The notes under the pieces were generated by a model. The model searched no databases. It saw only the letters and a program-made list of their open reading frames with translations, and had not been told where the DNA came from. From the NCBI RefSeq assembly GCF_034670005.1, contig NZ_JAXMOH010000003.1, positions 62,001 to 126,000 on the forward strand: a stretch of 64,000 nucleotides of DNA. Reading direction: 5' to 3'. A program made the position numbers and the translations under genes. This DNA comes from Thalassobius sp034670005 (GTDB lineage Bacteria > Pseudomonadota > Alphaproteobacteria > Rhodobacterales > Rhodobacteraceae). The stretch's first letter is position 1; every line of letters starts with the position of its first letter. Below, one piece after another: positions 1 to 8,275 of the stretch.

Positions 1-298
1 GTTGACCGCCGACCGTGATGGCGAAAACTCCCTGCCGAAATCGCAGCGCCGATTGTGGCGCGGCCCCACCCGGCGGATAGAACAGCATCGGCAGAGCGGC
101 CGACAGATCTGCCCGCAACAGCCCGGTGGCCAGCGCCAGATCACCGGCGCGGCCAGAGCGGGCCGACAGGTCGTCGCGCATCCGGATCATCCCGGTCAGC
201 GCCTGCGCCCCCATCACCGCGACCAGCGCGAACAGCGCCATCGCCAGCACCAGCTCGATCAGGGTCAGGCCACGGGTGGCCGCGCCGCGCGGGGTCAT
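1..298 (-). CDS. gspJ: Type II secretion minor pseudopilin GspJ (partial)
   Basis: Partial gene: the start codon is at 298 and the rest lies beyond the left edge. The visible N-terminus has the type IV prepilin signature, a short basic leader, then Gly followed by LTLIELVLAMALFALVAVMG, the hydrophobic helix that packs into the pseudopilus core. GspJ is one of the tip minor pseudopilins (with GspI and GspK) of the type II secretion system and is cut by the prepilin peptidase. Its ATG overlaps the gspI stop by 4 bp, so the two are translationally coupled. The J assignment comes from gene order G-H-I-J and the N-terminal signature; most of the protein is not visible. Confidence 0.8.
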   Translation of the reverse strand, partial: MTPRGAATRGLTLIELVLAMALFALVAVMGAQALTGMIRMRDDLSARSGRAGDLALATGLLRADLSAALPMLFYPPGGAAPQSALRFRQGVFAITVGGQ

Positions 299-660
299 CG
301 CATCACCGCGCGCGGCAGATACAGGATCAGTTGCGCCCCTTCCCCGGTTCCGGTCCGCGCGGTGACGGTAGCCTGCACCAACCCGCCCGCGGTCGGTTCT
401 GTGGCAACGTTCAGCGCGATGGTCCGACCACCTTGAACCACCGTTGCGGGCAGAACGGCAGCAGCGCCCAGCAATTGCAGTTCCTCGGCCCGGTTGCGGG
501 CAGCGATGCGGGCCAGCAACCGCGGTGTTTCACCGCCGATGGCGATGCGGGACTGATCGGTGGCGCGGATCGCGGCGATGCTACCGATCGCCAGAACCGC
601 AATCGCAATGATCAGTTCCAACAGGGTCAGACCGGTGTCGCGCTTCAGTTTGCGTCGCAT
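295..660 (-). CDS. gspI: Type II secretion minor pseudopilin GspI
   Basis: 121-residue pseudopilin. After a short basic leader it shows G-LTLLELIIAIAVLAIGSIA, with cleavage expected after the Gly and the conserved Glu at +5. GspI is a tip minor pseudopilin of the type II secretion pseudopilus. I chose the ATG at 660 because it puts the prepilin leader at the normal short length; the frame stays open further upstream but there overlaps gspH. The gene overlaps the 3' end of gspH by 16 bp and the start of gspJ by 4 bp, as expected in one operon. The C-terminal half is rich in Val and Thr, consistent with the globular beta domain. Confidence 0.85.
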   Translation of the reverse strand: MRRKLKRDTGLTLLELIIAIAVLAIGSIAAIRATDQSRIAIGGETPRLLARIAARNRAEELQLLGAAAVLPATVVQGGRTIALNVATEPTAGGLVQATVTARTGTGEGAQLILYLPRAVMR

Positions 661-1115
661 ATCAACCCCGTCCAGCCATCCGAGCGACAGCTTTCCACCC
701 GGCCCCGGTCCGCAAAGGAAATGTCGAATGCCGTGGTCTGCCCGGTCGCCAGAACAACCAGATCGGGCGTATCGCGGCCACCGGCGTCGGTATCGAACGG
801 CACCCGCAGCGACACCCGGCCGCGCCAGCGCAGCACCTGGTCCGATATCTGCCAACCCGTCGCGGTCCGTTCCGCCAGTTGCAGCCCGCGCGGCCCGAGC
901 TGCAGTCCGCGGCTCTGCCCTCCGGCAATGGCCATTGCCCTTGCGGTGTTGAACTGATCTCGAAACAGCGCCAGATCGGACCGTTCCTTTGGTCCCCGTG
1001 CCGCTGACAGGCTGACCCCAACCGCAAGGATCGCCATGATGGCAACCGTAATCAGAAGCTCGATCAGGGTGAAACCGGCCTCCGGCACGCGTTGCGGCGC
1101 TGTGCTACTGCACAT
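645..1115 (-). CDS. gspH: Type II secretion minor pseudopilin GspH
   Basis: 156-residue pseudopilin with leader ending EAG and then FTLIELLITVAIMAILAVGV, the class III signal and N-terminal helix of type II pseudopilins. GspH joins the major pseudopilin to the tip complex. The C-terminal domain carries a late DRGRVESCRSDGWTGLICD segment with two Cys residues that could form a disulfide in the periplasm. The ATG at 1115 lies 14 bp after the gspG stop and gives a leader of normal length; an upstream in-frame start at 1145 would run into gspG. Same operon as gspG, gspI and gspJ. Confidence 0.85.
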   Translation of the reverse strand: MCSSTAPQRVPEAGFTLIELLITVAIMAILAVGVSLSAARGPKERSDLALFRDQFNTARAMAIAGGQSRGLQLGPRGLQLAERTATGWQISDQVLRWRGRVSLRVPFDTDAGGRDTPDLVVLATGQTTAFDISFADRGRVESCRSDGWTGLICDAN

Positions 1116-1129
1116 GCGGTAACGTGGAT

Positions 1130-1585
1130 CTATTTGACATCCCATGATCCGATATCCGCATCCGCGCCATCGCCACCAGCGGTGCCATCGGCACCATAGG
1201 TAAAGATATCAAAATCGCCATGCACACCCGGTTGCAGATAGAGATAAGGCTTGCCCCACGGATCGACCGGCAGCCGGTCCATGTACCCGGCCCAGTTTTC
1301 CGGCACCGGGTCGGTGGTGGGTCGGGTGACCAGCGCCTGCAATCCCTGTTCGGTGCTGGGATAGCGGAAATTGTCCAGCCGATACAGGTTCACCGAGCTG
1401 GCGATGGCGGCGATATCGGTCTTGGCACGGGCCGCGCGGGCCTGATCGGGGCGGTCGATGACACGTGGCACGATCACCAGCGCAAGGATCGACAGGATCA
1501 CCACCACGACCATCAGTTCCAGCAGGGAAAAGCCTTCTTCGCCGGTTTGGCGGGTCTTTTGCATCGGTTCGGTCTGCAATGTCAT
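1130..1585 (-). CDS. gspG: Type II secretion major pseudopilin GspG
   Basis: 151-residue major pseudopilin. It has the leader EEG followed by FSLLELMVVVVILSILALVI and the GspG-specific C-terminal pattern: LYRLDNFRYPSTEQGLQAL, then LPVDPWGKPYLYLQPG, then Asp-rich FDIFTYGADG, which in the family binds calcium. It forms the shaft of the type II secretion pseudopilus. The start at 1585 is preceded by AAAGGA about 10 bases upstream; an ATG at 1564 is the alternative. It is the first gene of the operon visible here; core gspC/D/E/F/K/L/M are outside the window. Confidence 0.92.
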   Translation of the reverse strand: MTLQTEPMQKTRQTGEEGFSLLELMVVVVILSILALVIVPRVIDRPDQARAARAKTDIAAIASSVNLYRLDNFRYPSTEQGLQALVTRPTTDPVPENWAGYMDRLPVDPWGKPYLYLQPGVHGDFDIFTYGADGTAGGDGADADIGSWDVK

Positions 1586-1730
1586 GAGCGGTCGATCCTT
1601 TTGCTTATGGCATGATAGGGAAAGGCATTCACAAATGTCCACGGTTGTATAAGCCCGCCGCGCCGTGCGGCAATGGACAAATGCGCAGACCGCCGCTTAA
1701 AACGGTGGCATCACCGATTGGACCGCTCCT

Positions 1731-2489
1731 TTGCCCGACCCCCGCTTTTCCGCGCTGCTGCTGATCCTGATCGCTCCGTTCATGGGATCGTTTCTGGCGC
1801 TGCTTGCCGACCGGCTGCCGCGTGGCGAAGACGTCATCGTCAAACCGTCCCACTGCCGCCGCTGCGATGCCCGGTTGCGCCTGCGCGATCTGGTACCGGT
1901 GCTGTCTTTCGTATCGACCCGTGGGCGCTGTCGCCATTGCGGTGCTGCGATCCCGCCGGTCACGCTATACAGCGAAATCGCCGCAACCGGCGCGGCGGTT
2001 CTGGCGGTTCTGGCGGGCGGTGGACCCGCCGATATCTGGCTGTCGGCAGTTTTCTTGTGGCTGCTTCTGGCGCTGACGCTTTGCGATCTGCAATGGTATC
2101 GGCTGCCCGATCTGCTGACTGGGACGTTGTTTCTGACCGCCTTGGGCATCGCTGCCCGGGGCGGCGGTCTGGATCAGGCGCTGATAGGGGCCGGGCTGGG
2201 GGCGGGGGCGTTTCTGGCGCTGCGGCTGGGATATTACGCCATCCGCGGACGCGAAGGGCTGGGGCTGGGCGATGTGAAGCTGATGGCGGGGCTTGGCGCC
2301 TTTTCCGGGCCGCTGGATCTGCCGCTGCTGGTGTTGATTGCAGCCCTTGGTGCATTGGCCGGTGCCGGATTGGACCATATGGTCGACAGGCGCAGGCGGG
2401 GCACGTCCCTGGCGACCCGGAAACTGCCTTTTGGCGCGGCTTTGTGCAGCGCGGCGGCGATTTTGTGGGTGCTGCGCGCGGCCATCTGA
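1731..2489 (+). CDS. gspO: Prepilin peptidase / N-methyltransferase (GspO/PilD type)
   Basis: 252-residue polytopic membrane protein of the A24 aspartic protease family, which cleaves the leaders of pseudopilins and N-methylates the new Phe. Visible signs are an N-terminal segment with GSFLALLADRLP, two CxxC pairs (C42/C45 and C67/C70) in the cytosolic zinc loop, and the two catalytic aspartates: D119 in ALTLCDLQWYRLPD and D181 in GLGLGDVKLMAG. An in-frame TAA at 1698-1700 and no ATG or GTG before residue 18 leave TTG at 1731 as the start. It is divergent from the gspGHIJ operon whose products it should process. Confidence 0.9.
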   Translation: MPDPRFSALLLILIAPFMGSFLALLADRLPRGEDVIVKPSHCRRCDARLRLRDLVPVLSFVSTRGRCRHCGAAIPPVTLYSEIAATGAAVLAVLAGGGPADIWLSAVFLWLLLALTLCDLQWYRLPDLLTGTLFLTALGIAARGGGLDQALIGAGLGAGAFLALRLGYYAIRGREGLGLGDVKLMAGLGAFSGPLDLPLLVLIAALGALAGAGLDHMVDRRRRGTSLATRKLPFGAALCSAAAILWVLRAAI

Positions 2490-2589
2490 CTGCATCGTTG
2501 AATTTGACAGGCAGAGGTCCTAGGGTCGCCATTGCGGGCGCTTAGAGCCCCAATTCTTCATTCACTTAGATTCTGGACATTGTTGGCAT

Positions 2590-4185
2590 ATGGGCAATTT
2601 TAAGCTGAAAATCATTCTTCCCGTCTTGCTGGTCCTGCCCGGCATTCTGACAGCGCAGGCAACGCCGGATTCTGACGCGGCCGCCATTGCCACCGAAAAT
2701 CCTGCCGAAACCGCGCCTGACGCGATGCCAACGATGGCGGAAATCGAACAGGCCTATCAGCGCGGCGATTTTGTTTTCGTGCGCAAGGGGTTGGAGCGTC
2801 AAGCCAAAGAGGTTGGCACACCGCTGGCGCAATACCGCTACGGCCGGGTCCTGCTGGAAGGCAAGGGCGGGCCGCGCGACATGATGAAGGCGCGCGACTG
2901 GCTCGAAAAAGCGGTGGACCAAAACCATGCCGAAGCGGCAACCCTGCTGGGCCGGATCTATGTGTCCGGCCAAGACGGCGATCCGCTTTATCAACCCGAA
3001 CGCGCGGTCGAACTATTTGCGAACGCCGCGGCGCGTGGGCAGACCGATGCGCAGTTTTATCTCGCCAAACTCTACTTGTCCGGTCTGGGAACCCCAGCCG
3101 ATCCGAAACAAGCCTTCAACTGGTTTCTGGCGGCTGCGGAAGGCGGCAATGTTCAGGCGCAATACGAGCTGAGCAAAGCGTATTCGCGTGGCCGGGGCAC
3201 CAAGCTGAACACCGAAGAAGCGGTTCGCTGGCTACGCTCGGCCGCCGAAGAAGGGCATACCGAAGCGCAGTTTTTCCTGTCTGTCGCATTGGATACTGGC
3301 AACGGCATGGCGCAGAACAAGTCCGCTGCCGTGGACTGGCTGCGCCGCTCCGCCGAGAACGGCATGATCGTCGCGCAACGCGCCCTGGGACTGAAATACG
3401 TTATCGGCGAAACTGTCGAACCCAATGCCGACGAAGCCCTGCGCTGGCTGACACTGGCGGCCAAGCGTGGCGACACTCAGGCGACCTTTGAATTGGGCAA
3501 GGCGTATCTGGCCGGGAATACCCTTCCTGCCGATCCGGGCCGGGCCTGGAATTGGTTCCAGCGGGCGTCGGATGACGATTTCGGACCTGCAACGGCCGCC
3601 ATGGCGCGAATGGCGGATCAGGGTATTGGCGATGTGCCCGATCTGGAAAAAGCGGTGCGGCTGTATCGCAAGGCGCTGGCACAAGGCGATAGCAGCGTTG
3701 CGTTGCGGTTGGGGCATCTGGCCGGGGCAGGGAAACTCGACGGGCTGGCCGCACCGCATTACGCGGTGCCGTGGGCAATGGTTGCGGCACAGGACGGTGA
3801 CATGGCCGCGCTCGACTGGGTCAGGATGCAGGCCGATCAGGGGGTCCGCCCGGCACAGACCGCGTTGGCGAAATGGTATCTGGATTCGGGCGAAAACCTG
3901 CTGCAGGCGGCGGAACTGTTCGAAACGGCGGGACGTGCTGGTGATGTCGAAGCTCAGTTTCATCTCGGCATGATGCTGACCAGGGGGCAGGGGCTGGAAC
4001 AGGATTATGTGCAGGCGCATAAATGGCTGAACATTGCTGCCGCCAGTGGTTATGGCGAAGCCGCCAAGATGCGCGGAGTGATTTCCGATCTGATGACCGC
4101 TGAACAGATCGCCGAGGCGCAGCGCATGGCCCGTGCATATTTCGAAGAGATCCGGAACATGTCCAGCGACGAGGTGAAAAAATGA
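2590..4185 (+). CDS. Secreted Sel1-like repeat protein A
   Basis: 531 residues: an N-terminal signal peptide (KLKIILPVLLVLPGILTAQA) followed by a nearly continuous array of roughly a dozen Sel1-like repeats. Typical units are AQYRYGRVLLEGKGGPRDMM, AQFYLAKLYLSGLGTPADP and AQFHLGMMLTRGQGLEQDY, each a helix-turn-helix of about 36 residues. Such solenoids act as scaffolds for protein interactions; here the signal peptide points to the periplasm. It overlaps the next Sel1 gene by 4 bp (ATGA), so the two are coupled. No enzyme domain is visible, and the partner is unknown. Adjacent to the type II secretion genes, but a functional link is only a guess. Confidence 0.85.
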   Translation: MGNFKLKIILPVLLVLPGILTAQATPDSDAAAIATENPAETAPDAMPTMAEIEQAYQRGDFVFVRKGLERQAKEVGTPLAQYRYGRVLLEGKGGPRDMMKARDWLEKAVDQNHAEAATLLGRIYVSGQDGDPLYQPERAVELFANAAARGQTDAQFYLAKLYLSGLGTPADPKQAFNWFLAAAEGGNVQAQYELSKAYSRGRGTKLNTEEAVRWLRSAAEEGHTEAQFFLSVALDTGNGMAQNKSAAVDWLRRSAENGMIVAQRALGLKYVIGETVEPNADEALRWLTLAAKRGDTQATFELGKAYLAGNTLPADPGRAWNWFQRASDDDFGPATAAMARMADQGIGDVPDLEKAVRLYRKALAQGDSSVALRLGHLAGAGKLDGLAAPHYAVPWAMVAAQDGDMAALDWVRMQADQGVRPAQTALAKWYLDSGENLLQAAELFETAGRAGDVEAQFHLGMMLTRGQGLEQDYVQAHKWLNIAAASGYGEAAKMRGVISDLMTAEQIAEAQRMARAYFEEIRNMSSDEVKK

Positions 4186-5387
4186 AACCGCTGCGTCCCC
4201 TCGTACCGGCGCTGATCGCGATCTGCGTCGCCGCCGCTGCCGTGGGACAAAGCGCAACGGACTGGGCCGACATTCCTCTCGACAGATTGCAGCAGGCGGC
4301 GCAATCCGGGACCGCCGGGGCGCAGTTCACCCTTGCGATGCGCTACCACAACGGACGCGGCGTTTTGCAAAACTTCTCCCGTGCGGTCGATCTGTTGCAG
4401 CAAGCCGCTGATCAGGGACATGCCGGTGCGATGAACCGGCTCGGGCAATATTACTTTTCCGGGCTGGGGGTTGCGCGCGACGGGGCGCAGGCGCTGAAAT
4501 GGCTGGCCGCGGCGGCGGAATCGGGAAATCCGCAATTCCTGTATGATTACGCGGCGGCGCTGGAAAACGGCGTGGACGGCACCGCCGATCCGGCCAAGGC
4601 CGCCGAATTTTATGCCCGCGCCGCCGAACAGGGCCACGACGACGCGACCGTCAGTCTGGGTGTTCTGTATCAGAACGGTCTGGGCGTCGAACGGGATCTG
4701 GCCCGCGCGCTGCAGCTTTATCAAGGTCCGGCATCGCGGGGCCATGCCCGGGCGATGAACAATCTGGGTCTGCTCTATGCGCGTGGCGATGGAATTGAAC
4801 AGGATTACGAACGCGCCGTGAAATTGTTTTCCGGCGCTGTCGACAAAGGTCTGACGGTGGCGATGACAAATCTGGGCGTGATGTATGAAAACGGTTTCGG
4901 GGTCGAGGTGAACGAAGCGCTGGCCACCGAATTGTACCGTCGGGGAGGGCGCGGCGACGAAGCGCAGTCTCAGGCGCTGCAACCGGTCTATGACACCCGT
5001 CTGGCCCCGCCCGATACCAGCGAAGAGGGTCTGACGATCCTGCGTCAGGCGGTTCAGGCGGGCGATCCGGTTAGCCGGTTTCAAATGGCATGGCTGTTGA
5101 TGCACAAGACAGAACCGACGGTCAAAGACCGGTTTCAGGCGGCGGGGCTGTTGCAACGCGCTGCCGAACAGGGATTTGCCCCGGCAATGCTGAATCTGGG
5201 ACTTCTGTATTTCGAAGGCGCGGGGGTGCCACAGGACTACGTGCTTGGCCAGATGTGGATGATTCTGGCGGGAACGGCCGGTATGTCCGATGCGATACGG
5301 ATCAGTTCGGCGCTGTCTGAACGTATGACACCCGGCCAGATCAACGAAGCGCAGCAACTGGCTGCGAAAAAATCCAATTTGCAATAA
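4182..5387 (+). CDS. Secreted Sel1-like repeat protein B
   Basis: 401 residues with a signal peptide (LVPALIAICVAAAAVGQS) and about eight Sel1-like repeats, for example AQFTLAMRYHNGRGVLQNF, AMNRLGQYYFSGLGVARDG and AMLNLGLLYFEGAGVPQDY. It ends with the common Sel1 cap pattern LSERMTPGQINEAQQLA. The start overlaps the stop of the upstream Sel1 protein by 4 bp, and the two share architecture but differ in repeat number, suggesting an old tandem duplication or partners in one periplasmic assembly. The substrate or partner cannot be read from the sequence. Confidence 0.85.
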   Translation: MKPLRPLVPALIAICVAAAAVGQSATDWADIPLDRLQQAAQSGTAGAQFTLAMRYHNGRGVLQNFSRAVDLLQQAADQGHAGAMNRLGQYYFSGLGVARDGAQALKWLAAAAESGNPQFLYDYAAALENGVDGTADPAKAAEFYARAAEQGHDDATVSLGVLYQNGLGVERDLARALQLYQGPASRGHARAMNNLGLLYARGDGIEQDYERAVKLFSGAVDKGLTVAMTNLGVMYENGFGVEVNEALATELYRRGGRGDEAQSQALQPVYDTRLAPPDTSEEGLTILRQAVQAGDPVSRFQMAWLLMHKTEPTVKDRFQAAGLLQRAAEQGFAPAMLNLGLLYFEGAGVPQDYVLGQMWMILAGTAGMSDAIRISSALSERMTPGQINEAQQLAAKKSNLQ

Positions 5388-5512
5388 GGTTTACAAGTTT
5401 CAAAGCCTAATCGGTCTGGATTCCGCTTTGTCAGTGATTGAGCTTGAACACATGCAATTAACGTAAGGTTAAAAAAAGTTTCAATTGAAAAGGTTTTTCG
5501 ATACAATCCGGT

Positions 5513-5540
5513 TTGTAACTATATTTTTACCTTGTATTTT
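5513..5540 (+). promoter_or_regulatory. Candidate promoter upstream of the small secreted protein
   Basis: The 188-bp gap 5388-5575 is strongly AT-rich compared with its flanks. Within it TTGTAA (5513-5518) and TATTTT (5535-5540) are 16 bp apart and could form a sigma-70 type promoter for the gene at 5576. The match is approximate and AT-rich DNA gives such matches by chance. Confidence 0.3.
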
Positions 5541-5575
5541 GTTCTAAAGAAATTTGCATCAGGAGGCGCCTGCAT

Positions 5576-5998
5576 ATGAATCGGTTTTTGTCCCACTTGC
5601 TTGTAGGTGCGACGCTGGTTTGCGCGACCCCGCTTGTCGCAGCCGAACCAGAGCCCGTTCAGCAGCATAATTCAAATGCCGTTTGGTTTGAAAACTGGAA
5701 TGGTCTGAGCAATGCGACCATGACGATTTCCACCCCGAATGGCAAAGTCTCTTCGATCAGCGCAGACTCGGGTACGCCGGTGTTTCAGCTTTCCGGCCGC
5801 GACGTGGTCGATGGAATTTATCGGTATGAGCTGAAAGCGGCGACCGAGGAGAAGGTCGAGATTGTAAATCCGGTCGATAACGGTCGTGGCGAGAAAGCCG
5901 AAAATTCCATGCTGAAACCGTTCTATATGAGCGGATATTTCACCGTGGCCCGAGGTGTGATCATCACACCAGACGAAATCAAGGAGGATGACGGCTAA
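5576..5998 (+). CDS. Small secreted protein of unknown function
   Basis: 140 residues with a clear signal peptide (FLSHLLVGATLVCATPLVAA) and a good ribosome binding site (AGGAGGC about 8 bases before the ATG). The mature part is about 115 residues, rich in Thr, Ser, Val and Gly, with alternating hydrophobic residues (LSNATMTISTPNGKVSSISA; GIYRYELKAATEEKVEIV) that suggest a small beta-sandwich. There are no Cys in the mature part. It ends 49 bp before the fibre-like gene and is probably cotranscribed with it. I do not recognise a named family; a role as chaperone, cap or companion of the fibre protein is inference from position only. Confidence 0.75.
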   Translation: MNRFLSHLLVGATLVCATPLVAAEPEPVQQHNSNAVWFENWNGLSNATMTISTPNGKVSSISADSGTPVFQLSGRDVVDGIYRYELKAATEEKVEIVNPVDNGRGEKAENSMLKPFYMSGYFTVARGVIITPDEIKEDDG

Positions 5999-6047
5999 GC
6001 TGTCTTTCATCCGTCAACGCAATTTGGAAAAGAAAGTATCTGGACCG

Positions 6048-7244
6048 ATGACAAAATTATACAGCAACACACTCAAGCTGATGGCGAGCAGCGCCATCGT
6101 TGCCTTGGCCAGCACCGCTTCGGCCGATCAGGTTTTCAATGATGACGTGATTATCACCGGATCGCTCTGCGTCGGGTTCGACTGCGTGAATGGCGAAAGC
6201 TTCGGCTTCGATACCATCCGGCTGAAGGAAAACAACGTACGGATCAAATTCGACGATACGTCGAACTCCTCCAGCTTCCCGAACAACGACTGGCAGCTGA
6301 CCGCGAATGACAGCAGCAATGGCGGTGCCAACAAATTCTCGATCGAAGATATTTCTCACAGCAGAGTCCCGTTCACCATCGAAGCAAACGCCCCGTCGAA
6401 TTCGCTGTTTGTGGACGATGGCGGCCGTCTTGGCCTCGGCACCTCGACCCCGGTGGTCGATATTCATGTGGTCAGTGGCAACACCCCGACCCTGCGTCTG
6501 GCACAGGACGGGTCTTCGGGCTTCGCATCGCAAACCTTTGACGTGGCAGCCAACGAAACCAACTTCTTCATTCGTGATGCGACGAATGGGTCGACGCTGC
6601 CGTTCCGGATCAAACCCAGTGCGCCGACCAACGCGCTTTATATCGACAGCGATGGCGATATCGGGATGGGGGCCGGTACGAGTCCTGGTGCCAATTTGCA
6701 TGTAAAAGAAACTGGTGCGTCTGATATTGTGACGCCTCACATTTTGGTTGAAAATACCAATGCTGCAGACGCGCAACGTCATATGTTGAGCTTGGTTAAT
6801 AACGGTGTTGTTTATGCGAGTTTGATCGACACTTCGGTTGCGTCTGGTAACAACACAGGCCGTCAGTGGAATGTTTTTAACGATTCTGGTGCTTTCCAAA
6901 TTGTAACTGCGCCAGGTGGCGCTAACGAAACCGAGTTCCGATTGGATGTTGACGGCAATTTGGAAATTTCAGGCGAAATCATCACTGCGGGATCGTGTTC
7001 AAGCGGTTGTGACCGTGTGTTTGATGTCAGCTATGAAATGCCTTCAATCTCCGAGCATGCTCAATACATGTGGGAAAAAAGTCATCTTCCGGCGGTGGGT
7101 CCAACCGAAGAAGAAGGTCCGATGAACCTCTCAATGAAGATTGGTGGTATGCTTAATGAATTGGAAAAAGCCCATATCTATATCGATCAGCTGCACCAAA
7201 GGATTGAGAAGCTTGAAGCTAAAGCAGAAGCCGAAAAAGGATAG
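6048..7244 (+). CDS. Secreted fibre-like protein with C-terminal coiled coil
   Basis: 398 residues. A signal peptide (LMASSAIVALASTASA) is followed by DQVFNDDVIITGSLCVGFDC, a leader common in bacterial tail-fibre-like surface proteins, then repeated beta segments (NNVRIKFDDTSNSSSFPNND; VPFTIEANAPSNSLFVDDGG; LPFRIKPSAPTNALYIDSDG; RLGLGTSTPVVDIHV). The C-terminus carries a Cys pair (CSSGC), a conserved-looking stretch SYEMPSISEHAQYMWEKSHL, and a final helix (LNELEKAHIYIDQLHQRIEK) that should form a coiled coil, probably a trimer. No S74 peptidase domain is seen. Base composition drops sharply near 6,690-6,700, inside the gene, so the 3' third looks like its AT-rich neighbours. I place the start at 6048, where the signal peptide begins; the frame is open back to 5988. 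Confidence 0.75.
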   Translation: MTKLYSNTLKLMASSAIVALASTASADQVFNDDVIITGSLCVGFDCVNGESFGFDTIRLKENNVRIKFDDTSNSSSFPNNDWQLTANDSSNGGANKFSIEDISHSRVPFTIEANAPSNSLFVDDGGRLGLGTSTPVVDIHVVSGNTPTLRLAQDGSSGFASQTFDVAANETNFFIRDATNGSTLPFRIKPSAPTNALYIDSDGDIGMGAGTSPGANLHVKETGASDIVTPHILVENTNAADAQRHMLSLVNNGVVYASLIDTSVASGNNTGRQWNVFNDSGAFQIVTAPGGANETEFRLDVDGNLEISGEIITAGSCSSGCDRVFDVSYEMPSISEHAQYMWEKSHLPAVGPTEEEGPMNLSMKIGGMLNELEKAHIYIDQLHQRIEKLEAKAEAEKG

Positions 7245-7265
7245 TATTTATTAGCTTTAAGTTGA

Positions 7266-7306
7266 AGACAGCTCAGAACCTAGATAGGTACGGGCTGTCT
7301 TTTTTT
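7266..7306 (+). terminator. Rho-independent terminator after the fibre gene
   Basis: The arms AGACAGC (7266-7272) and GCTGTCT (7294-7300) form a stem, extended by a partly paired interior, followed by a run of seven T. It sits 22 bp after the fibre stop codon and separates that gene from the methyltransferase gene. Confidence 0.8.
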
Positions 7307-7334
7307 GCTCAAAATCGGTGCGGGAAACTGAAAC

Positions 7335-8246
7335 ATGAAAGTAATTGAACCGGGTGCGGACCATAAAAAAAATATTTTAACGCGTCGCGATGAGCTTCAA
7401 TCCCTTTTTGAAACTACTTATGAAATTGGTACCGAAGGGCAGCGCACCAAGGCTGAAGAGCTTTTATCCCAGATTGGTTCGGTGGATTTCGCAATAGAAG
7501 GGTATAAGTCTTCTGAAAGACAGAGGGATCTTTCAATCAAATTTGTTTGGGGCCACGATCATCGCTTTGCCGAAGATATTAACGTGCCAGGTCAGATGAA
7601 AGACCGCCATCTAATGTTGATTTCTGAGTTTTATGAAGGGTTTGGTATAAAAGACTCACATTTTAAAGATAGGGATGTGCTTGATGTCGGATGCTGGACG
7701 GGTGGTACTACACTGACTCTGAAAATGTTGGGTGCTAAAAAAGTACACGCAATTGAAGAAGTCAAAAAATATGCTTACGCTGCGAAATCTCTTTGCTGTG
7801 AAATTTATGGTTTCAATGATGTAGAAGTGTCAGCAACTTCATTGTACAATTTCGAAGAAAGCAAATTCGACACAATCTATTTTCCCGGTGTCGTATATCA
7901 TTTGTCTGATCCTGTTTTAGGATTGCGCCGTCTATATAACCGACTTCATGATGGCGGTGATATATTTGTGGAAAGCTTCGGTATATTTGATGATGGTCAG
8001 TTTTGTCGATTTGATAGCAACATTCCAAATGGATCTGGCAACAAGTCTGATCTGAATAGAAGCGGTTGGAATTGGTTTGTACCCTCGGCAAAATGTTTGG
8101 GTGCGTGGATGGAGGTTGCTGGTTTCGAAGATGTCGAAGTTTTTGCTTCGAATGTAACAGGCTACTGCCGTGTTTTCGGCCATGGTAGACGAAAATCGTT
8201 TAAGGATATAACTCGGGCCGGTCTGGCAGTGCCAGATATTGAATAG
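7335..8246 (+). CDS. CmoB-like SAM-dependent methyltransferase
   Basis: 303 residues. The Rossmann SAM-binding motif I is VLDVGCWTGG (115-124), with the acidic end of beta 2 in VHAIEEVKKYA. Motif IV-like GVVYHLSDP (185-193) is followed by LRRLYNRLHDGGDIFVESFG, which resembles the CmoB group (DUF1698) that modifies uridine 34 of tRNA. The N-terminal 100 residues and the context (fibre protein, glycosyltransferase-like protein) do not fit a housekeeping tRNA enzyme, so the substrate may be a sugar, lipid or protein. The gene is markedly AT-rich, uses many AT-ending codons unlike the rest of the window, and was probably acquired. No signal peptide; cytosolic. Confidence 0.75.
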   Translation: MKVIEPGADHKKNILTRRDELQSLFETTYEIGTEGQRTKAEELLSQIGSVDFAIEGYKSSERQRDLSIKFVWGHDHRFAEDINVPGQMKDRHLMLISEFYEGFGIKDSHFKDRDVLDVGCWTGGTTLTLKMLGAKKVHAIEEVKKYAYAAKSLCCEIYGFNDVEVSATSLYNFEESKFDTIYFPGVVYHLSDPVLGLRRLYNRLHDGGDIFVESFGIFDDGQFCRFDSNIPNGSGNKSDLNRSGWNWFVPSAKCLGAWMEVAGFEDVEVFASNVTGYCRVFGHGRRKSFKDITRAGLAVPDIE

Positions 8247-8275
8247 TATCGAATGAATAGTGAAGAAAAAGCCCG

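Noticed and set aside
6057..6899. 280-residue minus-strand reading frame under the fibre gene
   Set aside because: No ribosome binding site, no domain; the plus strand codes a signal peptide and repeat strands over the same region.
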